This document shows, piece after piece, positions 52,304-61,214 of a stretch of DNA of 64,000 nucleotides. Origin of the DNA: Candidatus Adiutrix sp. (GTDB lineage: Bacteria; Desulfobacterota; Desulfarculia; Adiutricales; Adiutricaceae); the NCBI GenBank assembly GCA_031263565.1, contig JAISFR010000114.1, forward strand, positions 1-64,000, in the 5' to 3' direction. Position numbers and translations under genes: made by a program. How positions within the stretch are numbered: the first letter of the stretch is position 1; each line of letters opens with the position of its first letter. A model generated the notes under the pieces. It saw nothing but the letters and a program-made list of their open reading frames with translations. It was not told the origin of the DNA and did no database searches.

Positions 52304-52753
52304 ATGAAAAAATACCTGATCACCCTTCTGGCCCTGTCGTTTCTGATCTGTCCGGCGGCTCAGTCCCTGAGCGCGGAACGGGCCCCGGCCGGGCGTTCCG
52401 GCAAAAGCGGCCTGGCCATTTCCTCGGAAATGTTCCAGGCCCTGAAAGCCGCGCCCAAAGCGGCCGGGCGGACGGTCTTCGAAGGCGGGGCCAAAGAATT
52501 CAACCGCATGATCGACAAGGAATACGCCGACCGCCCCAAAAGCGAGCGCCCCTATCTGAGCCCCCTGCGCCTGGCCGAGCTCTCTGACTCCCTGGTCAGG
52601 AGTTACCGCGCCGGCAACCGGGCCCTGGCCGAGGAACTGGCCGCGCGCCTGCCCATAGAAGCCAGCATCGACGAAAAAATAGACTTCCTGGAACAGATAA
52701 CCAAGCTCTACCTCCAACAGGCCGGGCCGGGCCCCGGCGCCAAGTCCAAGTGA
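52304..52753 (+). CDS. small exported protein of unknown function
   Basis: A 149-residue protein with AGGAGAA about 10 bases before the ATG. It has a classic Sec signal peptide, MKKYLITLLALSFLICPAAQ, with cleavage likely after SLSA. The mature part is about 125 residues, charged and mostly helical in appearance (KEFNRMIDKEYADR, LAEELAARLPIEAS, EKIDFLEQITKLYLQQ), with a Pro/Gly/Lys tail. I recognise no family. It is probably co-transcribed with rimO. Confidence 0.65.
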   Translation: MKKYLITLLALSFLICPAAQSLSAERAPAGRSGKSGLAISSEMFQALKAAPKAAGRTVFEGGAKEFNRMIDKEYADRPKSERPYLSPLRLAELSDSLVRSYRAGNRALAEELAARLPIEASIDEKIDFLEQITKLYLQQAGPGPGAKSK

Positions 52754-52769
52754 GCGGCCATCCGCCGGC

Positions 52770-52804
52770 CTCTGTCCGATATTGACAGAGCCTAATAATC
52801 TTTT
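52770..52804 (+). terminator. weak terminator between rimO unit and tamB
   Basis: CTCTGTC and GACAGAG pair across a 7-base loop (52770-52790), followed after 8 bases by TTTTTT. It lies in the 38-base gap between convergent genes. The T-run is a little far, so efficiency is doubtful. Confidence 0.35.
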
Positions 52805-55800
52805 TTCCAGCCCACCCCGAAGCGGCTGGATTCGGCTGAAGTGCGGGCTTCGAAGGAGATGCTGGGGGCCAGCTCGACTTCCACGCGAACGGCCGCGCCG
52901 GCCAGGCCGCTGTGTTCCACGCCGACGTAGATGCTGTCGCTGATGTACTTGCCGGCCTCCACGGCCAGGTCGTCGCTCTGCCCGCCCCCTCCGGACGGAC
53001 CGCCGGCCATTTCCCGGCCCAGGCTGCCGCTCAGGCTGGAGGCCCGGCGTTCGCGGTCGTTGTCGGTGCCGCCGACCCGCAGAACATCCAGGCCGGTGGC
53101 CCCGCGCAGACGGCCGATGACGCTGACCCCGCCCTGCCCGAAGCTGCGCAGTTCATTGACGGCGCCGGCCAGTTGGATGGCTTCGAAGGGGCTCAGGCCG
53201 GAGGCGCTTTTGCCGAACAGAACCTGGGCCAGGACCTCGTCCTGCGGGAGCGGCGGGCGGCTTTCCAGGCTCAGGCCCGGTTTCCGGGCCGTACCGGTGA
53301 TGCGGGCGATGGCCGCTATGTTGGGGCCGTTGTTGGTCAATTCCAGGTTCAGGCTGGGGTTGGCGCCGCCGTTCAAGGCGATCTGGCCGCCGGTGAACTG
53401 GAATTCCTTGGAAAAGATCTCGAAATAACCGCGCACCGGCGCCAGTTGGCCCACCAGGGAGGGCCGGTCGGCGGAGCCGCCGATATTCAGCTCGCCGCGC
53501 CATTCGCTTTCCAGGCCGTAGCCCCGGATGAAGAACTGGTTGGGGATCTTGATCTTCAGGCCCAGGCGGCCGCGGTCGGCGCCGGCGCCCCCGGCCCGCC
53601 CGTCGGGCCGGCTGCTGGTCAGGGTGGGAATGGAATTGGCCGACTGGACGATCTTGAGGTCCAGTTCGCCCCGGTCGACGGTCAGGTCGGAACTGAGCGA
53701 GAGGCGGTCCAGGGGGCCTTCGGCGCCGAAATCGCCGGAAACAAAGACCACCAGATCATCGCGGTGAACAGGGCTGAAACGGCTCAGGCGGCCTTTGGCC
53801 GAAATATCGGGATGGTTGAGGTCCCTGACCTGGGCTTCCAGGGCCAGGCCGCCGCTCCGGCCGTCTTTGGCCGAGACCAGGGCTTTGAGGGGCAGTTCCG
53901 GGCTGGAGTGGGCCTCCACCTGGATATCGTTGACCAGAACGCCCCAGAGCTGATCTTCAAAGCGGCCGCCGGCCAGGTAGGCCGTGCCGCGGGGCAGAGG
54001 CCGGCTGAGGGTGCCGCCCAGTTCGGCGTCTATCTGGGCCAGGCCGGTCAGGCTGCGGTCGGGCTGGCCCAGAAGGCCCCAGAGAGGGCCGACCGGCCCG
54101 ACGAACTTGACTTTGGCGGCCAGGGGCGCCTGATAGTCGGGTACGGGGAAAGCGCCGTCGGTCCCCTGGCTGAGGGGCAGGCGGGCGCTTAAGTCGCCTT
54201 GGGCTTTCCAGTTGGCGCCCCCGCTGATCCGGCCTTCCAGTTCCAGGGCCGGAGAGGCCCCGGCCTTCAGGCGGCCCTGGAGAGCCAGCCCGGGTTGGAT
54301 GTTTTTCAGTTCCCTGGGCGAAGCCTGGGTCTGGAGCTCAAAATCGCCGGCCAGGCCGCCGCCGCTCTGGTCGAGGTCCAGGCGCAGATTTTGAATTTCG
54401 CCGTCCGGCAGGTCCAGGCCGGCAAAAGCTTTAAAAAAACTGTAGGGCACTTTTTTCAGGTCGGCCTTTATTTTCATAGCCCCGGGGCTGAGGTCCACTT
54501 CGGCGCTCATCTGGCCGGCAGGCCGAAAGACGGCTGAAAACGGGCTTATTTTCAAATTGGCGCCCAGGGAGACCGTCAGGGGCTCCTTCAGGCTCAGGCC
54601 GCTTTTGGCCACGCCCAGTTCCAGGCGCTTCAACTGGACTTCTGGTTCCCGGCCCAGGGCGTAAGTCCCGGCCAGGTTCAGGCCGTCCCGGCCCTGGCCG
54701 CCGGCCCCGGCCAGTCTGGCGTTTTTCAGTTCCGCCGCAAAATCTCCGCGCCCGCCGCGCCCGGCGGCCCTGACTTCGCCGCCGCCCCAGGACAGCGGCC
54801 CGGCCAGGCCGGCCCCCAGGCGGAAATCCAAATCCAGGTCGAGAGCCTCAAAAATATCGTCGGCCTTTAAATTCAACCGGGCCGCTTTCAGCGACAGGCT
54901 TTCCTCCCGGCCCCGGCCCAGCTTGAGACTGGGCAGATCCAGGTCGGCTTCGGCGCTCTGGCGTCCTTCGGGGGCCTCCAGACGCAGGCTGAGCCTGGCC
55001 GGCGAGCCGGCGAGAGGCTGCCCGGTCAGGGCGGCCAGCCGGCTCCAGTCGTCGACTTCGGCCCGCAGCCCGCCGCCCAGCCTCGGCCTCCCGCCGCCGG
55101 GCAGGTCGGCCCGGAAGTCTCCGCCCAAAAGCAGCCCGGCCAATTGTCCGTCGATATTTGAGGCGGCCAGCGACAGATCCGGGCCGTCTTGCCGGAAAAG
55201 CCAGTCCGACTTGAAAGCCAGGGGCCCGCCGGGACTGTCTTCAGCGCTGAACTCCAGGTTGCCCGAGAGGTCGGGGTTCAGTTCGGAACCGGAATCGCGG
55301 AACAGGCCGCCAGCGGCCTCCAGCCGCAGCTTCAGGCCGCTGACGGTCCCGGGTGCGGCCCGGAGCCCGGGGCTGGCCAGATCGAGCCCGGCCCGCAACC
55401 GGTCCAGACGGCCCGAGCCGGTCAGCCGCAGATCCAGGGGGCCGGCCAGATCGGCGGCCAGGGGATTTACGTCGCCCAGGGCCGCTTGCAGATCGGCCTG
55501 AAATTCGCTGTGGGCCAGGGACCCGGCCGGGCGACAGTCGATCTGGCCGTTAAGCGACAAGAGCCCCGCCCCGGCATCGCGGATCAAGAGGGTCAGCGCT
55601 TCGCCGGCGCCGCCGCTCAGCCCGGCCGTAATATCCAGGGCCGGGCCCAGCAATTGTTCCCAACGCCGGTCGGGCCAGCGCATATTCCGGCCCTCGACTT
55701 GAAAATGACCGGCAGCGGCTTCCAAGGGGCCGCGCCAATCAAGGTCGCCGCCGATGCGGAGCGAGCCGCCGAAATCATCCTCCCCCAGGCCGGCCAGCCT

Positions 55801-57111
55801 CAGCAGCTCTTTCAAGAGCGGCGAGCCGTCGGCCAGGTTCAGGTCCAGATCGCCCTGGACGGCCCCGCTGTCCAGGTGGCGCCGGGCCGCGCCCGAAAGA
55901 CTCAGGCCGGCGCCGTTCAGCTTCAAATCGTCGACTTTCTGGCTCTGCCGATCCAGGTTGAATTTGGCCGACAGGGTTAAGGGCTGTTCGTCACCTGAAA
56001 AGCCGCCCAGCCCGTTCAGGGTCGAGTCGAACTGAAAATCGCCGCCGCCCGGCTTCAAGCTGCCGCTCAAGCGGCCGGCCAGGGCCAGGGCGGGCTCGCC
56101 CGCGCTTTCCGCGCTGAGGTCCGCCCGGAGATCGGCGCCCTGGCGGCTGACGGCGGCCGCCAGTTGGAGGCCGGTGGCCAGGTGAACGGGCGAGGCCAGC
56201 TCGGCCCGCAAATCGGCCAGCCAGGCCTGGCCGGCCACCAGATCATACCAGATCAGGCCGCTTTGGCCCCGGAAAACCAGCTCGGCTTTCAGATCCCCCA
56301 GGGCCGCCGTGCTCAGGTCCAGACGGCCGCGCCAGTCGTTCAGGGGCCCGGCGCCCTTAAATTCCAGATTAAGCCCGGACCACTGGGGGTCCGCGAGCAG
56401 TTTGCTCAAAAAGCCGCCGGGGCGATCACTGATTTTTAAATCGAGCTCCAGGCGGTCGGCCGGCTCCAGCCGGGTTCCGCCGCCGACTTTGGCGGTCAGC
56501 CCCAGAAGCCGGCCGCCGTCGGCCTCGCTGACCAGGGTCTCCAGATCCAGGGCGGTCAGCCCGGGTTCCAACCGGGCCTGACCGCCGACGGAAAACAGCA
56601 GTTCCGGGTTCTCCAGACCCAGGGCGGCCAGGGCCCCGGCCTGGACGCGGCCGCCGTTCAAGTCAAGCCGGTCCACGCGGACGGCCACCGGCAGAGAAAA
56701 GGGGCCGGACTCTTCTTCGCCCGGCTCCGCCGGGGCCGGAACTCTGAGCAGTTCCGGATTTTCTATCCTGATCAGCGGCAGGTGGGCCAGACCGCGCAAA
56801 AGAGCCGTCGGGGCCAGCTCCACTTCCAATAAACCGGCTCTGGCCAGCGGCCCCCGGGCATCGCTGAAAAGCGCGTCCCTGACCAGCAGGCGGCCGGGCA
56901 GCGGGCCTTCGATCTGGCCGACCGTCAATTCAAAGCCGTCGGCCGCCAGAATTTTGGCCGTCTGCCGGTAAACAAAGCGGGCCCCGGACGAAGTTCCGAG
57001 CCAGATAAAGAGCCCGGCCACGGTCAGCAGCAGCAGGGTCAGGGCCAGAGCGGCGATTTTCAGGGCTTTTTTCCAGGGGCGGCGCGCCCGCGTTTTTTTC
57101 AGTTCCGTCAT
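52792..57111 (-). CDS. tamB: TamB-like translocation and assembly protein
   Basis: A 1439-residue protein from the ATG at 57111. One N-terminal membrane helix (ALKIAALALTLLLLTVAGLFIWLG) follows a basic stretch. A very long beta-rich body of repeating amphipathic strands (AsmA/DUF490-like groove) has a conserved C-terminal TamB domain, with IPNQFFIRGYGLESEWRGELNIGG, PSLVGQLAPVRGYFEIFSKEF, and VELAPSISFEARTS near the end. TamB spans the periplasm and, with TamA, helps insert outer-membrane proteins and probably moves phospholipids. It sits 33 bases downstream of tamA. Confidence 0.93.
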   Translation of the reverse strand: MTELKKTRARRPWKKALKIAALALTLLLLTVAGLFIWLGTSSGARFVYRQTAKILAADGFELTVGQIEGPLPGRLLVRDALFSDARGPLARAGLLEVELAPTALLRGLAHLPLIRIENPELLRVPAPAEPGEEESGPFSLPVAVRVDRLDLNGGRVQAGALAALGLENPELLFSVGGQARLEPGLTALDLETLVSEADGGRLLGLTAKVGGGTRLEPADRLELDLKISDRPGGFLSKLLADPQWSGLNLEFKGAGPLNDWRGRLDLSTAALGDLKAELVFRGQSGLIWYDLVAGQAWLADLRAELASPVHLATGLQLAAAVSRQGADLRADLSAESAGEPALALAGRLSGSLKPGGGDFQFDSTLNGLGGFSGDEQPLTLSAKFNLDRQSQKVDDLKLNGAGLSLSGAARRHLDSGAVQGDLDLNLADGSPLLKELLRLAGLGEDDFGGSLRIGGDLDWRGPLEAAAGHFQVEGRNMRWPDRRWEQLLGPALDITAGLSGGAGEALTLLIRDAGAGLLSLNGQIDCRPAGSLAHSEFQADLQAALGDVNPLAADLAGPLDLRLTGSGRLDRLRAGLDLASPGLRAAPGTVSGLKLRLEAAGGLFRDSGSELNPDLSGNLEFSAEDSPGGPLAFKSDWLFRQDGPDLSLAASNIDGQLAGLLLGGDFRADLPGGGRPRLGGGLRAEVDDWSRLAALTGQPLAGSPARLSLRLEAPEGRQSAEADLDLPSLKLGRGREESLSLKAARLNLKADDIFEALDLDLDFRLGAGLAGPLSWGGGEVRAAGRGGRGDFAAELKNARLAGAGGQGRDGLNLAGTYALGREPEVQLKRLELGVAKSGLSLKEPLTVSLGANLKISPFSAVFRPAGQMSAEVDLSPGAMKIKADLKKVPYSFFKAFAGLDLPDGEIQNLRLDLDQSGGGLAGDFELQTQASPRELKNIQPGLALQGRLKAGASPALELEGRISGGANWKAQGDLSARLPLSQGTDGAFPVPDYQAPLAAKVKFVGPVGPLWGLLGQPDRSLTGLAQIDAELGGTLSRPLPRGTAYLAGGRFEDQLWGVLVNDIQVEAHSSPELPLKALVSAKDGRSGGLALEAQVRDLNHPDISAKGRLSRFSPVHRDDLVVFVSGDFGAEGPLDRLSLSSDLTVDRGELDLKIVQSANSIPTLTSSRPDGRAGGAGADRGRLGLKIKIPNQFFIRGYGLESEWRGELNIGGSADRPSLVGQLAPVRGYFEIFSKEFQFTGGQIALNGGANPSLNLELTNNGPNIAAIARITGTARKPGLSLESRPPLPQDEVLAQVLFGKSASGLSPFEAIQLAGAVNELRSFGQGGVSVIGRLRGATGLDVLRVGGTDNDRERRASSLSGSLGREMAGGPSGGGGQSDDLAVEAGKYISDSIYVGVEHSGLAGAAVRVEVELAPSISFEARTSAESSRFGVGWKKDY

Positions 57112-57144
57112 CAATAGAACCTGTATATATTTCCCGGCGTCGAT

Positions 57145-59094
57145 TTAAAAACTCTGGCCGAGGCTGAGATAAAGCTGCCAGTCGTCGTCGTCCGGCCGTT
57201 TGTCCAGGGGGAAGGCCACGTCCAGGCGGACCGGGCCGATGGCCGTATAGTAGCGGTAGCCGAGCCCGGCGCCCCAGAGCATGTTCTGGAAGATTTTTTC
57301 ATCCACGTTTTCGTAAACCATGCCGCCGTCGATGAAGGCCACCAGGCCCATATCCGTCAGGAAGCGCCAGCGGGCTTCGGCCCCCAGTTCCACCTGGGAA
57401 ACGCCGCCCAAAGGTTCCAGCTTTTCATTGCGGGGGCCCACCGACTGATAGTCATAGCCGCGCACCGAACCGCCGCCGCCGCTGTAGAAGCGGAGGGCGC
57501 TGGGCACGGTCTGGCTGTTGTCGACCCCCCAGAGAGAGCCCCAGACTCCGCGCAGGGCCAGCACAAAGCGGTCGTCCGAGCCGAGGGGCACAAAGCCCTG
57601 GGCCTCCAGGCGACTGCGGAACACGTTAAAGTCCTGGTGGAAGCTGCCGGTGTAGGGCGCGGCCTGGAGCATCAGGCGCAGGCCCCTGGTCGGGTCCAGA
57701 AGGCTGCCCGTGCTGTCGTAGTTGACGGCGGCCGGGAGGCCGAACATGATAAATTCTTTTTTGTCCTGGTCGGGGTCCCTCAAGGAGCCGCCTTCCACCG
57801 AGCCCATCAGGCTGACCGTCAAACGGCGCGACAGACGGCGTTCCAGGCCGACGGCGGCCGCCCCGGAACTCAGCTCATAGGCATCCGTATCCTGGTGCAG
57901 GAAACCGCCCCGGGCCACGATGTCCTGGTCGGGCCCGAGAAAATAGGGATAGCGGTAAGTGGCCGTGAATTCCTGCATGTCCGCCCACAGGGGCAGGTCC
58001 AGGCGCAGCCGGTCGCCGTGGCCGGTCAGGTTGCGGTGTTCCCAGTAGGCGGTCAGGCCCGGCCCGAAGTCGGTGTCGTAACTGAGCAGGCCGCCCACGG
58101 TCCGTTCCGGGGCGCCGACCAGCTTGACGCTTATGGGGCGGTAGCCGCGGGGGTCGTTTTCACTGGCCGGGAAAGCCTCCACCGACTGGAAAAGGCCGGT
58201 CTGCCTGAGGGCGCCGAGGTAATTGTCCAACTGTTCCTGGTGCCAGGGCTGGCCGACGGCCCAGGGCCGCAGGGCGTCCAGATAGCCCTGGTCCACGGTG
58301 GCCCCGTCGACGGGCAGCACCTCGCCCATGCGGGCGAAACGGCCGGGCTTGACCTGGATTTCGGCCTCCAGACTGCGCTTGGCCCGGTCCACCGTATAGC
58401 GGGCGCCTTCGACGGCCGCCAGGGGGTAGCCGCGGTTGCGGAAGGCGTCCTCCACCCGGGAAACGGCCGCCAGGACTTCGTCGGCCAGGGCCGGGCCGCC
58501 GGGCGTCAAGCCCACCTCGGCCAAAGTCCGGGGCGGAGCCGGAGCTTCGCTTTCCCCGGCCAGGGCGCCGTCCAGAATTATGCGGCTGGGGCCGAGGCTG
58601 TAACGCGGGCCGGACCGGAAGCTGAAAACGGCCCTGGCCTTGTCCGCTCCTTCGGCGGTCAGCCGGCCCTCGACCGTGCCTTCATAATAGCCCCGGCTTT
58701 TCAGGAGACTGCGGGCCTCTTCCAGGGAGACGTTCAGGCGCTGCTCCAGAGTGGTCATGGTGGCCGGCTGGTCTTTCATGAGAGCCAGGCGGCTGACCTT
58801 CTCAAAAGCGTCGGCCAGTTCGGGGTCCTCGGGGGACTGGACGTCCAGGGTATAGCTGTAAAGACGGCCGTCGTCGCCCCGGGTCTGGGACGAGGCCCCG
58901 GCCCGGGCCTTCAGTTCCGGGGGGACGGCAGGGGCGGGAATGGTGGCGTGCAGGGCCGGGCCGCCGGAAGCGGGCGCGTTCTTGCCGCTGCCCAGAACGG
59001 CCGGGCCGCCGGCCTCCGGTTCCGGCGAATGAAAAGCTCCGCAGCCGGCCAGAAACAGTGCGCCGGTCAGCAATATCAGGCCTCTGACAATCAT
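57145..59094 (-). CDS. tamA: TamA-like Omp85 outer-membrane assembly protein
   Basis: 649 residues from the ATG at 59094 (a GTG at 59112 is an alternative). The signal peptide ends in a lipobox-like LAGC. POTRA domains occupy about 85-320 (SLEEARSLLKSRGYYEGTVEG; RNRGYPLAAVEGARYTVD; KPGRFARMGEVLPVDG). The 16-stranded Omp85 barrel follows, with SVRGYDYQSVGP, the RGY motif of the L6 loop, and a terminal Phe in LYLSLGQSF. With TamB it inserts selected outer-membrane proteins. A lipoprotein-type signal is atypical for a TamA barrel. Confidence 0.92.
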   Translation of the reverse strand: MIVRGLILLTGALFLAGCGAFHSPEPEAGGPAVLGSGKNAPASGGPALHATIPAPAVPPELKARAGASSQTRGDDGRLYSYTLDVQSPEDPELADAFEKVSRLALMKDQPATMTTLEQRLNVSLEEARSLLKSRGYYEGTVEGRLTAEGADKARAVFSFRSGPRYSLGPSRIILDGALAGESEAPAPPRTLAEVGLTPGGPALADEVLAAVSRVEDAFRNRGYPLAAVEGARYTVDRAKRSLEAEIQVKPGRFARMGEVLPVDGATVDQGYLDALRPWAVGQPWHQEQLDNYLGALRQTGLFQSVEAFPASENDPRGYRPISVKLVGAPERTVGGLLSYDTDFGPGLTAYWEHRNLTGHGDRLRLDLPLWADMQEFTATYRYPYFLGPDQDIVARGGFLHQDTDAYELSSGAAAVGLERRLSRRLTVSLMGSVEGGSLRDPDQDKKEFIMFGLPAAVNYDSTGSLLDPTRGLRLMLQAAPYTGSFHQDFNVFRSRLEAQGFVPLGSDDRFVLALRGVWGSLWGVDNSQTVPSALRFYSGGGGSVRGYDYQSVGPRNEKLEPLGGVSQVELGAEARWRFLTDMGLVAFIDGGMVYENVDEKIFQNMLWGAGLGYRYYTAIGPVRLDVAFPLDKRPDDDDWQLYLSLGQSF

Positions 59095-59205
59095 GCCCTC
59101 ATAAAACTCCACTTTTTTAGATCAATATCACAACTGGGGGAGGTCTCTTAAAATTCCATTTTCAGGGACGTCCCGCCCAGGGTCACTAAACACTAAATAC
59201 CGAAA

Positions 59206-59658
59206 TCAATTCCCGGCGGTATAGGGATCCTCCACCGGCGGCCACCGGTCTTCCAACTGGCCGGCCTTTTCCCTGGTCAGATCCAGGATCGGACCAGGCT
59301 GCAGGGCCAGGGGCAGGTCGCTTAAATTCTGCGCCCCGTCCAGAGTCTCCCCCAAAGCGCCCGGCTTCAGGGGAGAAGGTCCGGCGGCGGCTTTGGGCTG
59401 GTTGTCGGCGCTTAAGACGAAGAAAAGCGCGGCCGAAGCGATGACCAGGATCAGCACCGCCAGCCCCAGAATCAAACGCCCCCGCCAGCCCGGCGCCTCT
59501 TCGGCTTCCGGCCGGTAGCCGGTGCGCAGATGGGCGCCGCAGCGGGGGCACTTTTCCGCCGGAAGCGTGACCAGGGACGCGCAGGCCGGACAGCGCAGTT
59601 TGGGCCGCCGGTCATCCTGCGGGTTCATCTCCTGCGGGTTCATATTGTTCTGCGGCAT
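59206..59658 (-). CDS. zinc-ribbon single-pass membrane protein
   Basis: 150 residues from the ATG at 59658, which has AAAGGAT about 6 bases upstream. After a short MNPQEMNPQD repeat, CPACASLVTLPAEKCPRCGAHLR forms a zinc ribbon (two CxxC pairs). A membrane helix (LILGLAVLILVIASAALFFVL, about 75-95) is followed by a C-terminal tail of about 55 residues without a known domain. It resembles, in layout only, the zinc-ribbon membrane protein next to pilY1. Its function is unknown; it lies upstream of tamA on the same strand. Confidence 0.7.
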   Translation of the reverse strand: MPQNNMNPQEMNPQDDRRPKLRCPACASLVTLPAEKCPRCGAHLRTGYRPEAEEAPGWRGRLILGLAVLILVIASAALFFVLSADNQPKAAAGPSPLKPGALGETLDGAQNLSDLPLALQPGPILDLTREKAGQLEDRWPPVEDPYTAGN

Positions 59659-60001
59659 GACCGATCCTTTCCGGCGTCCATGATAAACATGAATTGCTCT
59701 CCCGACCTTTTCTGTGGTACAACAATCAGGTTCCAAGAGGGACCGGGCCCCGCCGGCGACGCGGGCCCATCGCCCCCGACTGCTTGAAGACCCTGAAAAA
59801 ATTATAATACAGCCCCAATCTAAAAAGAAGGGCATATTTTGCGGTCGGGAGCCCCTTTAGGAAAAACGGCGCCGCATCTGGTAGGGCGGCCCGGGTCGTA
59901 AAAAGCCGCCTGAAAGGGAGGCCGACCGGGCCGGATCGGGCCTTGTCGTTAAAATATAGATTATAATCAACAGGATACCCGACTAGGCCGTTGGCCAGAC
60001 C

Positions 60002-60019
60002 GGTCAGATATTTTTGACC
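60002..60019. promoter_or_regulatory. GGTCA-N8-TGACC inverted repeat
   Basis: GGTCA (60002-60006) and TGACC (60015-60019) form a perfect inverted repeat with an AT-only-like spacer, five bases before the larger palindrome. A candidate operator half of a composite control site for the SCP2 gene. Confidence 0.35.
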
Positions 60020-60023
60020 CGAA

Positions 60024-60053
60024 GATATTTAAGCATAATTATGCCTAAATATC
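60024..60053. promoter_or_regulatory. 30-bp near-perfect AT-rich palindrome
   Basis: GATATTTAAGCATAATTATG followed by CCTAAATATC pairs at 14 of 15 positions, centred between 60038 and 60039. It is 55 bases before the SCP2 start. A T-run (60059-60066) follows, so it could act as an operator or as an AT-rich hairpin that ends upstream transcription. The odds of such a palindrome by chance in this GC-rich DNA are low. Confidence 0.5.
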
Positions 60054-60107
60054 CATCATTTTTTTTACAAAACACCCAAATATTGAAAATTATTTTCAGG
60101 AGCCCCT

Positions 60108-60434
60108 ATGACTAGTAGTGAATTGTTCAATGTTCTCAAAGGCCTCGCGTCAGAAGCCCGGGTCGATCCGCAACTGGAAGCCAGCATCTTTATTGAGCTC
60201 GGCGACCCTGACCCGGCCCAATGGCACGGCCGCATCAGCGGCGGCGCCTTGCTTCTGGCCGAAGAAGCCCCGCCGAGGCCCGATCTGACCGTCAGCGCCT
60301 CCAGCGACACGGCCGTGGGCCTTTTTGAAAAGAAAATAAATCCCATGACCGCCCTCATGACCGGCAAGATAAAGGTCAGGGGCGACGTGGCCAAGATCAT
60401 GCTGTTGAAGGATCTTTTGAGCAAGAAGAACTGA
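60108..60434 (+). CDS. SCP2 sterol-carrier-like lipid-binding protein
   Basis: A 108-residue protein with AGGAG about 6 bases before the ATG. It matches the SCP2 fold: a buried hydrophobic cavity built from WHGRISGGALLLAEEAPPRPDLTVSASSDTAV, with the C-terminal GKIKVRGDVAKIMLLKDLL typical of the family (KxxGD...KLxxLF). Bacterial SCP2 proteins bind fatty acyl chains or other lipids. It is alone downstream of the palindromic control region; a small GCGGC-CAA-GCCGC hairpin follows its stop. Confidence 0.88.
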   Translation: MTSSELFNVLKGLASEARVDPQLEASIFIELGDPDPAQWHGRISGGALLLAEEAPPRPDLTVSASSDTAVGLFEKKINPMTALMTGKIKVRGDVAKIMLLKDLLSKKN

Positions 60435-60436
60435 AG

Positions 60437-60449
60437 GCGGCCAAGCCGC
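60437..60449 (+). terminator. short GC hairpin after the SCP2 gene
   Basis: GCGGC-CAA-GCCGC forms a 5-bp stem immediately after the stop codon, followed by AATTTC. It is too short and lacks a clear T-run, so it is only a possible terminator. Confidence 0.3.
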
Positions 60450-60514
60450 AATTTCAAATCCCCGAGCTCTGCGCCGGCCACCAGGTGGGCTCCCCACATT
60501 CAGGCCATTTATGA

Positions 60515-60520
60515 TATACT
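60515..60520 (+). promoter_or_regulatory. candidate -10 element of the toxin-antitoxin operon
   Basis: TATACT lies 23 bases before the antitoxin ATG and is a 5/6 match to the consensus. No good -35 is seen at 17 bases. AGGGGG precedes the ATG at a good distance. Confidence 0.35.
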
Positions 60521-60542
60521 CAGACCAGGCAAGGGGGACATC

Positions 60543-60791
60543 ATGTCGATAAGCATATCCATCAATCCGGCAATAGAAGAAAAATTAAGTTATATAGCCA
60601 ACTTAACCAACACTGATATCGGAACGGTCCTGGAGAATTTATTGTCGGAAGGTCTGGAGGCCAAGCTTGATCGTCTGGCCGCCATTCAGGAGGGCCTTGA
60701 CGATATAGCCGCCGGCCGCATTGTCGACCACGGAGAAGTTATCAGCAAGGCCAGGGCGCGAATTGCCCGGATCAGAGCCGGGCGATCGTGA
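60543..60791 (+). CDS. ParD/CopG-like antitoxin
   Basis: An 82-residue protein. The N-terminal MSISISINPAIEEKLSYIAN is a ribbon-helix-helix-like strand and helix. The C-terminal IAAGRIVDHGEVISKARARI matches the toxin-wrapping tail common to ParD-type antitoxins. It should bind its own promoter and neutralise the toxin encoded next. The stop overlaps the GTG start of the toxin (GTGA), the usual arrangement for tight coupling. Confidence 0.8.
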   Translation: MSISISINPAIEEKLSYIANLTNTDIGTVLENLLSEGLEAKLDRLAAIQEGLDDIAAGRIVDHGEVISKARARIARIRAGRS

Positions 60792-61078
60792 AAAAACCTC
60801 GCCAGGTCGGATGGTCCAGAAGAGCTGAGAACGACCTGTACGGCATTTCCGATTACATCGCCCAAAACAATCCCGAGGCGGCCGATGCCTTTGTCGATTA
60901 CGTTGAAGCTGTCGTCGCTGACCTGGCTGTAAGTCCGATTGGTCGCCGAGGTGAACTCGAAGGCAGCACGGAAAAAGTTTTAGCAAATTATCCAAATTAT
61001 TTAATAATTTATAAATATGATGACTCACATATACATATTGTTCGAGTTTTTCATGTCAAACAAGGCAGCAAGAAATAA
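60788..61078 (+). CDS. RelE/ParE-family toxin
   Basis: A 96-residue protein from a GTG that overlaps the antitoxin stop. Signature elements are VGWSRRAENDLYGISDYIAQNNPEAADAFV, GRRGELEGSTEKVL, YLIIYKYDDSHIHIVRVFHVKQ. The terminal VRVFHxxQ is typical of ParE/RelE. ParE members poison DNA gyrase and RelE members cut mRNA on ribosomes; the sequence alone leans to ParE. It is followed by a slightly AT-rich 136-base gap. Confidence 0.85.
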   Translation: MKKPRQVGWSRRAENDLYGISDYIAQNNPEAADAFVDYVEAVVADLAVSPIGRRGELEGSTEKVLANYPNYLIIYKYDDSHIHIVRVFHVKQGSKK

Positions 61079-61214
61079 GAATTGATCTCAATGAAATCGA
61101 TAAAAAACAAATTCAGGCCCGGCACTGCGCGGCTCTATTTTTTATTTTTTCAGAGCTTATTTTCAGCACTTTTCTGTGTTGACAGGGGGGACCACCTCAC
61201 TCCGGCGCCGGCCG

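Larger units (their letters stand above)
59659..60107. other. intergenic region upstream of the SCP2 gene
   Basis: About 450 bases without a convincing gene. It includes a bidirectional -10-like TATAAT (59801-59808), a GATTATAATC palindrome (59959-59968), and two adjacent inverted repeats at 60002-60053 described separately. The last 150 bases are strongly AT-rich compared with the surrounding sequence. Confidence 0.6.

Noticed and set aside
59530-59787. Plus-strand open frame crossing the zinc-ribbon gene start
   Set aside because: It is antisense to the zinc ribbon and has no credible start signal or conserved motif.
61079-61214. Possible small gene or terminator after the toxin
   Set aside because: No start with a ribosome-binding site; the GCTCT/AGAGC pairing has a long AT loop and is too weak to call.
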